This document shows positions 14,823 through 23,368 of a stretch of 64,000 nucleotides of DNA, in pieces. Each line of letters opens with the position of its first letter. Position 1 is the stretch's first letter. This DNA is from a virus, in IMG/VR virus record IMGVR_UViG_3300017971_004103, positions 1 to 64,000 of that record; one strand, 5' to 3'. The notes below the pieces were generated by a model. That model had not been told where the DNA came from, did no database searches, and was given only the letters and a program-made list of their open reading frames with translations. The position numbers and the translations under genes were made by a program.

Positions 14823-16295
14823 GTGGAATTGGATTTTGAAGATAAGAATCTTAGTAATATAGATCGAGCTAGGATTATTGCTGACATTTATAGTTCTAGG
14901 CAATATATGGACAATATTATAATGTGCAATGATTTTTATTTAGGTGAACAAGAATCTTATCTCCCTCCCATCGGTGAGGAACCCGATGATGTATACAATA
15001 GCAGACCCAAGCTCTGGATTAATTTTACTCAACCGATTGCAGATAAAAGGGCGAGTGTTTATGAAGGACAGGCATCAAGAAAAATCGATAGTGCAGATGA
15101 TTATCAAAAGATTATGGAAGAAAAGGTGTGGGAAGGAAAACACCACGTTTTTCAGGAAATTGATTTGACGTGCGAGCTGTCCCCGTTTTGTTGTGTAAGG
15201 GTATTTTATAATAAAGAAAAAGACACAATTGAATATATTCCCTATCCCGCACAATATGTTTTCCCCTACATATCAGAAGAAACCGGAGAGATGGAATCCC
15301 TATGCCTGAGATGGGATAAGGAGATTAGAAAAAATGATGAAACGATAAAAACCGTTACATTTGAACAATGCTGGGATAAAGATGGTTGGCGCGAATATGA
15401 AGATAATGAATTAATTTCTGAACGCATCGGTGAGCATGTTTACGATACGCTACCATTTGTATTTTTCTTTAGTGATCAGCGAACCAAGTCTTATTTTATG
15501 AATCCCCCTATTTTTGATGTAGTTGAGCAAAATTTCAATATAAATTCAGTCTTGTCTGATTTGCGGTATGTCTGCCAATATCAAAGTTTTGGACAGATGG
15601 TTCTTACTGTTGATAAACTTGATGATAAAGGCAACCCCCTCAATTCGCAGGGGCAGATAGTAAATACAAGACAAATAAAGGCCGGTATCGGCAGAATTGT
15701 CTTGGCGCCCGAAGGTGGCGATGTAAAATTTATTCACCCCGATGCTGCAATAGCAGAATTAAAAGAGGTTATAGATTTTTTAATCAACAATCTTTATACA
15801 ACATCTCATGTGCCCAAGGTAACGCTTGCCCCTTCTGAGACAACCGCCTCCGGTATATCATTAATCGTTCAATGGTATCCACTGATTGGACTTCTAAATA
15901 AAAAGAGATCGAGTTTCAAGGTAAGTGAGGAGGAGCTCACAAGAATGTCTCTTTTAGTTTATGAGCGAAATCATGGGCGAACAGATAAATTAAAAGATTA
16001 TTCCTTTACTATTAATTTTGATGAAGGTTCAGTACCCAAGTCATCCGAGGAACAAATAGCTACCGATAAGTTTGAATTAGAATTAGGTGTAGTATCGGCA
16101 GTTGATATTTTAACGAGGAAAGACCCGGACTTAACGGAACAAGAGGCGGTTGCAAAGCTGAAAGAGAACGAAAAAATTAACAGGGAAATATTAAGTGTTA
16201 GATCGTCCTTATCAGAAAATGAGGAAGAGGCATTTGACAAAAGTATTGAGAAAATAAAAAACAACCGTGACATTAAAAAGAAGAGCCGAAAGTAG
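14823..16295 (+). CDS. Portal protein
   Basis: This 490-residue protein lies directly after terL and has the portal layout: helical N terminus (RIIADIYSSRQYMDNI), a wing region with strands (IEYIPYPAQYVFPYI), a stem/crown part (FNINSVLSDLRYV) and a charged C-terminal tail. The start is GTG 14823 after AAGGAGTGA. It forms the dodecameric ring through which DNA passes. Assignment is by position and general architecture. Confidence 0.8.
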   Translation: MELDFEDKNLSNIDRARIIADIYSSRQYMDNIIMCNDFYLGEQESYLPPIGEEPDDVYNSRPKLWINFTQPIADKRASVYEGQASRKIDSADDYQKIMEEKVWEGKHHVFQEIDLTCELSPFCCVRVFYNKEKDTIEYIPYPAQYVFPYISEETGEMESLCLRWDKEIRKNDETIKTVTFEQCWDKDGWREYEDNELISERIGEHVYDTLPFVFFFSDQRTKSYFMNPPIFDVVEQNFNINSVLSDLRYVCQYQSFGQMVLTVDKLDDKGNPLNSQGQIVNTRQIKAGIGRIVLAPEGGDVKFIHPDAAIAELKEVIDFLINNLYTTSHVPKVTLAPSETTASGISLIVQWYPLIGLLNKKRSSFKVSEEELTRMSLLVYERNHGRTDKLKDYSFTINFDEGSVPKSSEEQIATDKFELELGVVSAVDILTRKDPDLTEQEAVAKLKENEKINREILSVRSSLSENEEEAFDKSIEKIKNNRDIKKKSRK

Positions 16296-16306
16296 ATGGT
16301 GGCAAG

Positions 16307-16546
16307 ATGGATGTATGCAATGAACATTTAAAATTATCCGAGAGAATAACTAAGACTGAAACAAAGGTGGGTGTGCTTTGCGTGGATCAGACTACTATAT
16401 TTAGCAAGATCGATACGCTCACTACGAAAGTAGATGAAGCGATTCAAGCAAGACTAACAAAGGGCATTACGGCACTTATAGCGATATTATCGAGTTCGCT
16501 TGCCGGGCTTATATCATCGATAATAACAGCAATGTATGTGAGGTAA
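16307..16546 (+). CDS. Holin-like small membrane protein
   Basis: The 79-residue product has an N-terminal coiled-coil part (LSERITKTETKVGVLC...IDTLTTKVDEAI) and one C-terminal transmembrane helix (ITALIAILSSSLAGLISSII). This is the layout of the XhlA/haemolysin-type holin accessory proteins. It overlaps no other gene. Its place between portal and head genes is unusual for lysis, so membrane function is sure but the lysis role is not. Confidence 0.6.
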   Translation: MDVCNEHLKLSERITKTETKVGVLCVDQTTIFSKIDTLTTKVDEAIQARLTKGITALIAILSSSLAGLISSIITAMYVR

Positions 16547-16547
16547 T

Positions 16548-16629
16548 GTGGGTAATGCAGAGCTGCCACTAGAATGGGTACGTTGTTTTAAAGCTGGGCA
16601 GTCTCGGTTGAGTGCGCCCATTCACCCAC
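16548..16629 (+). ncRNA. Candidate pseudoknot-forming RNA
   Basis: Three perfect pairings lie in this 99-nt gap: GTGGGT (16548-16553) / ACCCAC (16624-16629), CTGCC (16563-16567) / GGCAG (16597-16601), and GAATGGG (16572-16578) / CCCATTC (16617-16623). The second and third cross each other, which is the order of an H-type pseudoknot. There is no T-run. It matches no RNA class I recognise. Confidence 0.45.
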
Positions 16630-16645
16630 GAAAAAAGGGGGATCA

Positions 16646-17017
16646 ATGACCAAAGGATATAGTCCCAAACAAAAAATATTCTTATGCTCCCTACTTAAAC
16701 AGTTGCGGGAAGGATTGAATGATTCAGAAAATCTTCGGTGGGAGCCAAGTGATCACTATAGCTACCTAGAGGTTTTTATTATCAAACCACAGCTTTTTCG
16801 AAAATATGGGCTAATGGCTATCCCCATTCTGTTTGATACTGATTTCAATATTATTTATTCTACGGGTAAATCCCCCAAATGTGTGGGTATATACATAAAA
16901 GATTATTGCAAGACAAGAAAGGCATATGATTGTCATGGAATAGGGATAGAAGAATTTTTGAAGAACGTGCTACCTCAAATCATAGCTGGATGGGAAAAGC
17001 AACTATTAAGAAAGTAA
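16646..17017 (+). CDS. Hypothetical protein
   Basis: This 123-residue protein starts after AAAAAAGGGGGATC. It contains YSPKQKIFLCSLLKQLREGL and FKNVLPQIIAGWEKQ-like helical parts with a beta core between. No family recognised. After it, 17018-17107 has no gene or clear signal. Confidence 0.5.
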   Translation: MTKGYSPKQKIFLCSLLKQLREGLNDSENLRWEPSDHYSYLEVFIIKPQLFRKYGLMAIPILFDTDFNIIYSTGKSPKCVGIYIKDYCKTRKAYDCHGIGIEEFLKNVLPQIIAGWEKQLLRK

Positions 17018-17107
17018 TTAATTCTTATCATAGAAAAAACATTGGAAGATAAAAAAACCCTTAGACCCAATTGATAGAAAATATGCTGTCAATCCTTAAA
17101 AATTCTA

Positions 17108-17353
17108 ATGATTTGTAGCACTACATGCCTTAGAAAACTAGAAGATTGTAATCCCATATCAAATGCCATATGTGGAGAGAATACATTTATTTGTTGTGGG
17201 GAATTGGGTAAAACATCACGCACAATAAAAGAAGACAAATATCGGCTGTGTTTTGTTTCTGAAACAACAGATACAACATATGATCATAGTGAAATAGAAT
17301 TGAAATTATTATTAGCTATTATAGCAGATGCATTAGCATTGAGTTGTGATTAG
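17108..17353 (+). CDS. Cys-rich hypothetical protein
   Basis: The product is 81 residues with eight Cys, most in the N-terminal half (MICSTTCLRKLEDCNP, AICGENTFICCGELGK). No ribosome-binding site is obvious (AAAAATTCTA), which lowers confidence. It ends 11 nt before the minor head gene. Confidence 0.4.
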   Translation: MICSTTCLRKLEDCNPISNAICGENTFICCGELGKTSRTIKEDKYRLCFVSETTDTTYDHSEIELKLLLAIIADALALSCD

Positions 17354-17364
17354 GAACTTAGATA

Positions 17365-18285
17365 ATGCCCTCAATTCTTAAGATAATGGAACAAATGGCC
17401 GGTGCCCATGATGAAGCGCTGGAAAAGATTGTTGCACCCGCAGAGAGGGACTTCCTCAAAATATGCAGCAATGCAGAACGCAGAATAGCATCTGAACTGA
17501 GAAGGCTTACCAAGAATTTGTCAATGTCTTCCGGGGAGCTTGATATTCAGCTAGATATTGCCAGAACAGAGGCAACCCTGTCAAATGTGATGCGACTCCA
17601 TAATGAGCACATAGTCAATGCTGGAGTAGACTGGGCGACTGAGTATTATCCCGAAATAGTTAATCAATCCATTGAATTAATGAATGAGTTCAAATCTATA
17701 ACCGGCATATCACTGGATACATTCACCGACATTGACAAGATGCAGATCAGAACGTCTTTGGAAAGCTGGAAGGGTTCCTTAATCCAGGCTGGTGATAGTT
17801 ACAAGCAATTTGCAAGCAAAACTATTACCGAACATATTATGGCCGGTGTTGGTACCAAGGCCGATCTTATTAATAAGTTAATGGATAGTGACGGGCTCCT
17901 GCCGACGTCGAGAATGACTCGCAAGACAAGGGCGGGTTGGCAGGCACGAAACGAATTAATAAGAATCAGCCGTGAGACCAATGCCATTAAAGATAGAGAT
18001 GAGAAGTTTTTTAGGATGGCAGGGCCAGTTGACTCACGGGCAAGCAAGTTGTGTTTGCGCCATGTTGGTAGGATTTTATCTAGGAAGGAATGGTTGAAAA
18101 TTAATCCCCGTACATTTAACGAGGGGTTGCATTTTTCGTGTAGACATAAATGGTATGCAATTAGAAAAGAGTGGCTTGATGAAGATGAACAACAATCCAT
18201 GAATGGGAATAAGAGAATTCTATATAGTAAAAAAGACAGGAAATTCATTCAAGATTCAGATGTGCCAAATAATTTTCTTAAATGA
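17365..18285 (+). CDS. Minor head/head morphogenesis protein (SPP1 gp7/Mu F-like)
   Basis: This 306-residue protein has a long helical N-terminal region and the C-terminal Mu-F signature: FFRMAGPVDSRASKLC, then GRILSRKEW and EGLHFSCRHKWYAIR. Such proteins bind the portal and are taken into the head in a few copies. It follows portal with three small genes between. The near-palindrome GCCGACGTCG at 17901-17910 falls inside it. Confidence 0.8.
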   Translation: MPSILKIMEQMAGAHDEALEKIVAPAERDFLKICSNAERRIASELRRLTKNLSMSSGELDIQLDIARTEATLSNVMRLHNEHIVNAGVDWATEYYPEIVNQSIELMNEFKSITGISLDTFTDIDKMQIRTSLESWKGSLIQAGDSYKQFASKTITEHIMAGVGTKADLINKLMDSDGLLPTSRMTRKTRAGWQARNELIRISRETNAIKDRDEKFFRMAGPVDSRASKLCLRHVGRILSRKEWLKINPRTFNEGLHFSCRHKWYAIRKEWLDEDEQQSMNGNKRILYSKKDRKFIQDSDVPNNFLK

Positions 18286-18363
18286 TTTTCCCGAAAATAA
18301 TGAGTTTTTTTCAGGAACACCTACTTAACAAAACTGTTAATTAGATGTTTTTCATGGAAGGCT

Positions 18364-18513
18364 ATGGGCAGGAAAAGTAGACTGAAAAAAGAGCAAAGAG
18401 AATCACCGAAAGAAAAGGGCATCCTAGAAACATGGAAAGATGATGTCGATGCCTTAATGGTGGGAGCCGTATTTTATGTAGCACTAATTTTATTAACATC
18501 AATCTTTAGATAG
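18364..18513 (+). CDS. 49-residue single-span membrane protein
   Basis: The frame MGRKSRLKKEQRESPKEKG continues to a C-terminal hydrophobic helix (MVGAVFYVALILLTSIFR). The ATG lacks a strong ribosome-binding site (GGAAGGCT). Its basic N terminus and membrane end fit a small inner-membrane protein. Confidence 0.5.
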   Translation: MGRKSRLKKEQRESPKEKGILETWKDDVDALMVGAVFYVALILLTSIFR

Positions 18514-18526
18514 AAGGAGAAAAACA

Positions 18527-18886
18527 ATGAAGAAAATTAAATCGTTAATTTTGGCAGTGGTAGGGATATTTTTGATGGTGTCCCTATGTGTTGCACTTCC
18601 TGGAATAAAGCAGTGGAAGGCCATATGGAATGCGAATACAGAATCAGATTTAGCAGGGTATAAACTTTACTATAGTTCTACAAGTGGAAGTTATACCGAT
18701 GCTAACAGCATAGACTGTGGCAACGTCACTGAATATAACTTAGATACCATTCCAAATGGTTCTTACCTGGTGCTTACTGCATATGATACCAGTGAGAATG
18801 AGGGGAATTTTTCGGGTGAAGTTTTTTTCGACAAGGACACGGTTGCTCCTGCAAGTCCTGGTGGACTGGCAATCGTGGAACAGTAA
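18527..18886 (+). CDS. Secreted fibronectin type III domain protein
   Basis: This 119-residue protein has a signal peptide (MKKIKSLILAVVGIFLMVSL, likely cut near CVALPG) and one FN3-like domain: WNANTESDLAGYKLYYS, then YLVLTAYDTSENEG and a short Pro-rich end. An exported FN3 protein can bind glycans or host surface. The ribosome-binding site AAGGAGA is strong. It is the first gene of the accessory block and is followed by a hairpin. Confidence 0.7.
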   Translation: MKKIKSLILAVVGIFLMVSLCVALPGIKQWKAIWNANTESDLAGYKLYYSSTSGSYTDANSIDCGNVTEYNLDTIPNGSYLVLTAYDTSENEGNFSGEVFFDKDTVAPASPGGLAIVEQ

Positions 18887-18912
18887 AATTTGAGTGGAAG
18901 AAAAGAAATTAA

Positions 18913-18945
18913 AAGAGCGGCATCTTAATGGGTGCCGCTCTTAAT
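18913..18945 (+). terminator. Rho-independent terminator
   Basis: The stem AAGAGCGGCA (18913-18922) / TGCCGCTCTT (18933-18942) is a perfect 10-bp hairpin followed by AATTT. A-rich sequence upstream could let it work in both directions. Confidence 0.75.
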
Positions 18946-18960
18946 TTATGGGGACAAGGT

Positions 18961-19812
18961 ATGTTGTCGGTCATAATTCCGTCACGCACAGAAAGATTTT
19001 TAGATAATACAATAAGAGATGTTTTGGAAAAAGCCACTGGGAAAATAGAAGTGATACCAGTGCTTGATGGATATGAACCACCAGAACTCATTGAAGACGA
19101 AAGAGTAAAGTATTTAAGCCTTCCAAAATCCCGCAATACCCAAAAGAGACACGGCATTAATAAGGCAGTTTCTATTTGTAAGGGTGATTATGTGATGAGT
19201 CTTGATGCTCATTGCATGATGGATAAAGGATTTGATGAAAAACTAGCTGAGGCTCACCATCCCAATTGGGTACAAATCCCTCGCCGGAATAGATTGGATG
19301 CTGAAAACTGGTGTCTTCAGGATCAATGTGATGATCGTCCCCCGATTGATTATGAATATATTATGTTTGCTCCCCTAATTAAAGATCGCTCCATACACGG
19401 ATTCAAATGGGACAAAAGAACTTTAGATAGATGGGATATTCCCATTGATGATACCGTTGAATTTCAGGGTTCGTGCTGGTTTATGACCAAAGACTGGTAT
19501 CACAAAATGGGGTTTATGCAGGTCGAGGGTTATACTGGATGGGGGCAGGAGGCCGAGGAAATAAGTTTAACTACTTGGAAAAACGGCGGTGAAGTCAAGA
19601 CAAACAAAACCACTTGGTACGCACATTTGCATAAGGGTAAAAAGTACGGGCGCATGTATTGGATGAGTCGGGAAGAGTGCCGTCGCAGTTATGCTTATTC
19701 ATTTCAGAAATGGCTGATAGAAGAAAAGGAATTTTTTATTAATTTAATTGAGAGATTTTCCCCCCTCCCACAATGGCCGGAAAACTGGAAAGAAAAGCTG
19801 TGGAAACTTTAA
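18961..19812 (+). CDS. GT2-family glycosyltransferase
   Basis: The 283-residue GT-A enzyme begins LSVIIPSRTERFLDNTI. It has a DxH metal motif at D82-A83-H84 (SLDAHCMMDKGF) and a late GWGQEAEEISLTTWKNGG that resembles the acceptor-side motif of polypeptide GalNAc-transferase-like GT2/GT27 enzymes. ATG 18961 after GGGGACAAGG is chosen because ATG 18928 lies in the terminator loop. The acceptor is unknown; it is the first of four GT-like genes. Confidence 0.8.
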   Translation: MLSVIIPSRTERFLDNTIRDVLEKATGKIEVIPVLDGYEPPELIEDERVKYLSLPKSRNTQKRHGINKAVSICKGDYVMSLDAHCMMDKGFDEKLAEAHHPNWVQIPRRNRLDAENWCLQDQCDDRPPIDYEYIMFAPLIKDRSIHGFKWDKRTLDRWDIPIDDTVEFQGSCWFMTKDWYHKMGFMQVEGYTGWGQEAEEISLTTWKNGGEVKTNKTTWYAHLHKGKKYGRMYWMSREECRRSYAYSFQKWLIEEKEFFINLIERFSPLPQWPENWKEKLWKL

Positions 19813-20411
19813 AATATATTGTTGACAAATATAAAATAGATCTTTCACAACCATCGCCCTTTCATCTTCCCATTGGACGATTTAAGGATGTTCCAAGGCT
19901 ATTTAAAGAGCTTGGCTTTAAGGTTGGGGCTGAGGTGGGAACTTATCAGGGTGAATATGCAAGGTATCTTTTAAGGTATTGTCCTGGGTTGAAACTTTAC
20001 GGCATTGATATGTGGAAATCATATAAGGGATATAAGGATTTCGGCGCGAATGATCTAATTGATTCCCATCAAATAGCAAAAGAAAGGGTTAAGGGGTATG
20101 ACTGCGAACTAATCCAGGGATGGAGCAATGAAGTTGTCAAACGAGTTTTAGATGAGAGCTTAGACTTTGTTTTTATAGACGGCAATCACGCATATGAATA
20201 TGTAGTTGAAGATATTGCTAATTGGTCAAAAAAGGTTAGAAGTGGCGGGATTGTCTACGGTCATGACTTTGATGATTATACAAATAGAAGAAGATGGAAG
20301 CAGATGCACGTTATCCAGGCAGTTGAAGGGTGGGTGAAGTCGTACAAAATCCATCCGTGGTTTGTGCTGACCAATAACAAAAATAAAACATGGATGTATG
20401 TCAAGCCATAG
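19773..20411 (+). CDS. Class I SAM methyltransferase (Methyltransf_24-like)
   Basis: This 212-residue protein has a SAM loop VGAEVGTYQGEYARYL, then LYGIDMWKSYKGY and LDFVFIDGNHAYEYVVEDI with GGIVYGHDF. This pattern is common in methyltransferases of glycan and natural-product clusters. It overlaps the GT before it by 40 nt and the GT-like gene after it by 14 nt, so they are co-translated. Sugar O-methylation is likely. A relative lies at 45786. Confidence 0.75.
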   Translation: MAGKLERKAVETLKYIVDKYKIDLSQPSPFHLPIGRFKDVPRLFKELGFKVGAEVGTYQGEYARYLLRYCPGLKLYGIDMWKSYKGYKDFGANDLIDSHQIAKERVKGYDCELIQGWSNEVVKRVLDESLDFVFIDGNHAYEYVVEDIANWSKKVRSGGIVYGHDFDDYTNRRRWKQMHVIQAVEGWVKSYKIHPWFVLTNNKNKTWMYVKP

Positions 20412-21054
20412 CCTTACCATACTGTACTACACGGCAAATAGAGAAGATGAAAATTTTGCGAGTAGGATTCGAGAAAACATCCTTAGTGTTTCTGGTGGTT
20501 TACCAATTGTAAGTGTCTCACAAAAACCCCTGTGTTTTGGTAAAAATATTTGTGTGGGGATGCATGATAATTGTTATCACAATGCTGCCCGCCAGGTGCA
20601 AATCGGACTAAGGGCTATAGATACTCCCTATGTAATTGCGGCAAATTCAGACACTCTTTATCCACCGGAATATTTTCAATTCAAAATATCTGGAAGGGGG
20701 TGGGTTTATAGATACAACAATGTCTGGGTTCACTATACTCAATTTAAGGGACAGCCGAAATTTTGGTTTAAGGGCGTTAGTCATTGTGCTCAAGTAGTAG
20801 ATAGAGAATTATGGCTGAAGCGAATTGATAGGGTTATGGATAAACTCCCTAAATGGAGAATTGATAAAATCGATAGAATTTCCAGCATACACTTTAAACA
20901 CTATGAACATATGGCCGCAGACAATCCAGTAATAACATTTAAAACAAGAACTGGGGTCAAATCTACAACTGCCGTGAAAAGAGGTCACTTACCGAAATAT
21001 AGTTTGCCCTATTGGGGATCGGCAAAAGCATTGAGAGAAAAAATGTTTCAATGA
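20398..21054 (+). CDS. Glycosyltransferase-like protein
   Basis: This 218-residue protein (LTILYYTANREDENFASRIR, then QIGLRAIDTPYVIAANSDTL) has a Rossmann-like N terminus and an NSD motif where GT-A enzymes have DxD. Its second half resembles the C-terminal domain of the 532-residue GT at 21730, which has CEHDVLYHPSHF at the same place. It overlaps its neighbours on both sides. A catalytic role is probable but not certain. Confidence 0.6.
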   Translation: MSSHSLTILYYTANREDENFASRIRENILSVSGGLPIVSVSQKPLCFGKNICVGMHDNCYHNAARQVQIGLRAIDTPYVIAANSDTLYPPEYFQFKISGRGWVYRYNNVWVHYTQFKGQPKFWFKGVSHCAQVVDRELWLKRIDRVMDKLPKWRIDKIDRISSIHFKHYEHMAADNPVITFKTRTGVKSTTAVKRGHLPKYSLPYWGSAKALREKMFQ

Positions 21055-21743
21055 AATTATCAATCATAATCTCCGTATATCAAAGCCATGAAATTGTCCG
21101 AAGGCAGCTATTACATTTTAAAAAGATAAAATTACCATTTGAATTAATCATCGTTGATGATGGAAGCAGCCCCCCAATTGAGGGGGCTTTTTGTTGCACA
21201 AATAATAAGCTGGCATGGACACAGGGATTGGGCAGGAACCTCGGGGCATCTAAGGCAAGCGGTGAATATCTTTTTATGACAGATATTGACCACATCATAT
21301 CGAGAGAAGCTATAGAAGATGCCCTCAATTTTACCGGCAACAAGATGATTTTCAGAAGGCAGATTAGGGTTTTAGATGAAGATGGGAATATTAGGCAAGA
21401 CAAAGAAACCCTAAAAGACTGGGGTTATGAAAAAGATAATTTAGATGCGAGCGTTCACGGCAATACTTTTGTAATCAAAAAAGAAGTTTTTGAAAAGCTC
21501 GGTGGTTATGCAAGAAGCACTTGTACAATTGGTTATCACCCAGCCCGTCGCAAGGGAGATGATTGTTACTTTAACTCTAAGTGGAATCGTACTTATCGAG
21601 GAATTAAGCCAGTAGTTGGTTCTGATATCTATATGTTTCCCATAGGTAGATTTCATAAGAATGGTGATTTAAACCCCAAAGGACTCTTTCACAATTTAAG
21701 TCAAACTAAGCAGGAGAAATTTTATAAGAATGCCACAGCTTAG
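21051..21743 (+). CDS. GT2-family glycosyltransferase
   Basis: The 230-residue enzyme starts MKLSIIISVYQSHEIVRRQL at ATG 21051 (ATGA overlap). It has FELIIVDDGSSPP and FMTDIDHIIS, the nucleotide-sugar and DxD-type metal motifs of GT2. An upstream ATG (21012) would only add 13 residues out of the preceding gene. An inverted repeat AGCCCCC/GGGGGCT near 21168-21188 lies inside the gene. Confidence 0.75.
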   Translation: MKLSIIISVYQSHEIVRRQLLHFKKIKLPFELIIVDDGSSPPIEGAFCCTNNKLAWTQGLGRNLGASKASGEYLFMTDIDHIISREAIEDALNFTGNKMIFRRQIRVLDEDGNIRQDKETLKDWGYEKDNLDASVHGNTFVIKKEVFEKLGGYARSTCTIGYHPARRKGDDCYFNSKWNRTYRGIKPVVGSDIYMFPIGRFHKNGDLNPKGLFHNLSQTKQEKFYKNATA

Positions 21744-23328
21744 TGTCATCATCCCATCGAGAAATGAGATGTTTCTCAATAACACCATTGAAGACATCTT
21801 AAAAAACAGTGAAGCAGATACTGAGATTATTGTGTGTTTAGATGGTCAATGGCCGATTGATCCGATTAAACAACATCCAAAAGTAAAGATAATATTCTTC
21901 CCTGAAAGTATCGGTCAGAGAGCCGCGACAAACAGGGGCGCTCGGATATCAGATGCAAAATATCTCATGAAACTAGATGCCCACTGTTCTTTTGCTAAAG
22001 GATTTGATCGAGTTCTTTTAGAAGATATTCAAGATGATTGGACTATAGTCCCTCTCATGCGAAACCTCCATGCCTTTGATTGGGTATGTAAAAATGGACA
22101 CCGTAAATATCAAGGGCCGACTCCGGGGAAATGTGGAGAATGTGGCGAGCCCATGAAGCGGGAAATATTGTGGCGAGCAAAACCAAGTCCCAAAAGTACC
22201 TCCTATCGTTTTGACCGTACCCTGCATTTTCAATACTGGGGAGAATACAAAAAGCATCAAAAGGGTGATCTTGTAGAGACAATGTCATTACAGGGGTCAT
22301 GCTTTATGATGCGACGTGATCGTTATTTTGATTTAAATATCTGTGATGAGACTTGGGGATCATGGGGCAATCAAGGAACGGAAGTTGCGGTAAAATCATG
22401 GTTATCGGGTGGTAGAGTAATAGTTGATAAGCGTACTTGGTATGCTCATATGTTTAGGACGCAGGGTGGGGACTTCGGATTTCCATATCCACAATCAGGC
22501 AAAGCAGTTGAACGTGCAAGACAATGTTCCAGGGATTTATTTTTAAATGATAAATGGGATAAAGCCGTTCATCCCTTTAGCTGGCTGATTAATAAATTTA
22601 AGCCACCAGATTGGGAAGATGTGTGGCAAAAAGAACCCGACAAAAAGCCGACATCCCCCACCAAAGGAATTGTCTACTATACGGATAATCGGCTTAACAT
22701 GAAGTTGGCCAAATTATGCCGGAACTACATCAAGAAATCTAATCTTCCCATCACATCGGTAACCTTAAAGTCAACAGGCTTCGGACATAATATTGTTGTT
22801 AAGTCTGAGCCTAGCTATAAGACCATGTTCAAACAGATATTGACCGGTCTTAAAGAAGCCAAAGAGGACATTATATTTTTATGCGAGCACGATGTCTTAT
22901 ATCATCCGTCTCATTTTGAGTTTACACCAGAGGAAGAAAACACATTTTATTATAACGGATATTATTGGATGGTTCGGCTAAAAGACGGCTTTGCTATTAA
23001 CTATGATGTCAGCCCGCTATCTGGATTAGTCGCCTACAGAGAACCACTCATTACTCATTTCGAAGAGCGTGTAGCACTAATTGAAAAACAGGGATTCGGT
23101 TATTATATGGGATTTGAACCGATGACTCATAAGCGTATCAAGTGGGAGAATTGGTATGACTTTAAAATATTTAAACCCCAATATCCTAATGTTGATTTAG
23201 CACACGAAGGAAATTTAACTAACAAAAGATGGACGCAAAAGAAGTTTATACGAAAACCAAAGTTTTGGAATGAAGGAAGTATTAATAATATAGAAGGCTG
23301 GCCTAATTTGCCAAAATTATTAAGCTAA
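21730..23328 (+). CDS. Two-domain glycosyltransferase with inserted zinc knuckle
   Basis: This 532-residue protein has an N-terminal GT2 domain (LSVIIPSRNEMFLNNTI, metal motif KLDAHCSF with D83/H85). A C/H-rich insert at residues 120-138 (WVCKNGH ... GKCGECGE) looks like a zinc site. The C-terminal domain, from about residue 310, resembles the protein at 20398. The first domain is closest in pattern to the GT at 18961. The operon ends here with a strong terminator. Confidence 0.75.
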   Translation: MPQLSVIIPSRNEMFLNNTIEDILKNSEADTEIIVCLDGQWPIDPIKQHPKVKIIFFPESIGQRAATNRGARISDAKYLMKLDAHCSFAKGFDRVLLEDIQDDWTIVPLMRNLHAFDWVCKNGHRKYQGPTPGKCGECGEPMKREILWRAKPSPKSTSYRFDRTLHFQYWGEYKKHQKGDLVETMSLQGSCFMMRRDRYFDLNICDETWGSWGNQGTEVAVKSWLSGGRVIVDKRTWYAHMFRTQGGDFGFPYPQSGKAVERARQCSRDLFLNDKWDKAVHPFSWLINKFKPPDWEDVWQKEPDKKPTSPTKGIVYYTDNRLNMKLAKLCRNYIKKSNLPITSVTLKSTGFGHNIVVKSEPSYKTMFKQILTGLKEAKEDIIFLCEHDVLYHPSHFEFTPEEENTFYYNGYYWMVRLKDGFAINYDVSPLSGLVAYREPLITHFEERVALIEKQGFGYYMGFEPMTHKRIKWENWYDFKIFKPQYPNVDLAHEGNLTNKRWTQKKFIRKPKFWNEGSINNIEGWPNLPKLLS

Positions 23329-23355
23329 CCCCCTTACGACTATAAGGGGGTTTTT
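23329..23355 (+). terminator. Rho-independent terminator
   Basis: CCCCCTTA (23329-23336) pairs with TAAGGGGG (23343-23350) and is followed by five T. It closes the first GT operon. Confidence 0.9.
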
Positions 23356-23368
23356 ATTAGGAATAAAG

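Noticed and set aside
18928-18960. Upstream ATG for the first GT
   Set aside because: It lies in the terminator loop. ATG 18961 has a ribosome-binding site and begins the conserved GT2 strand.
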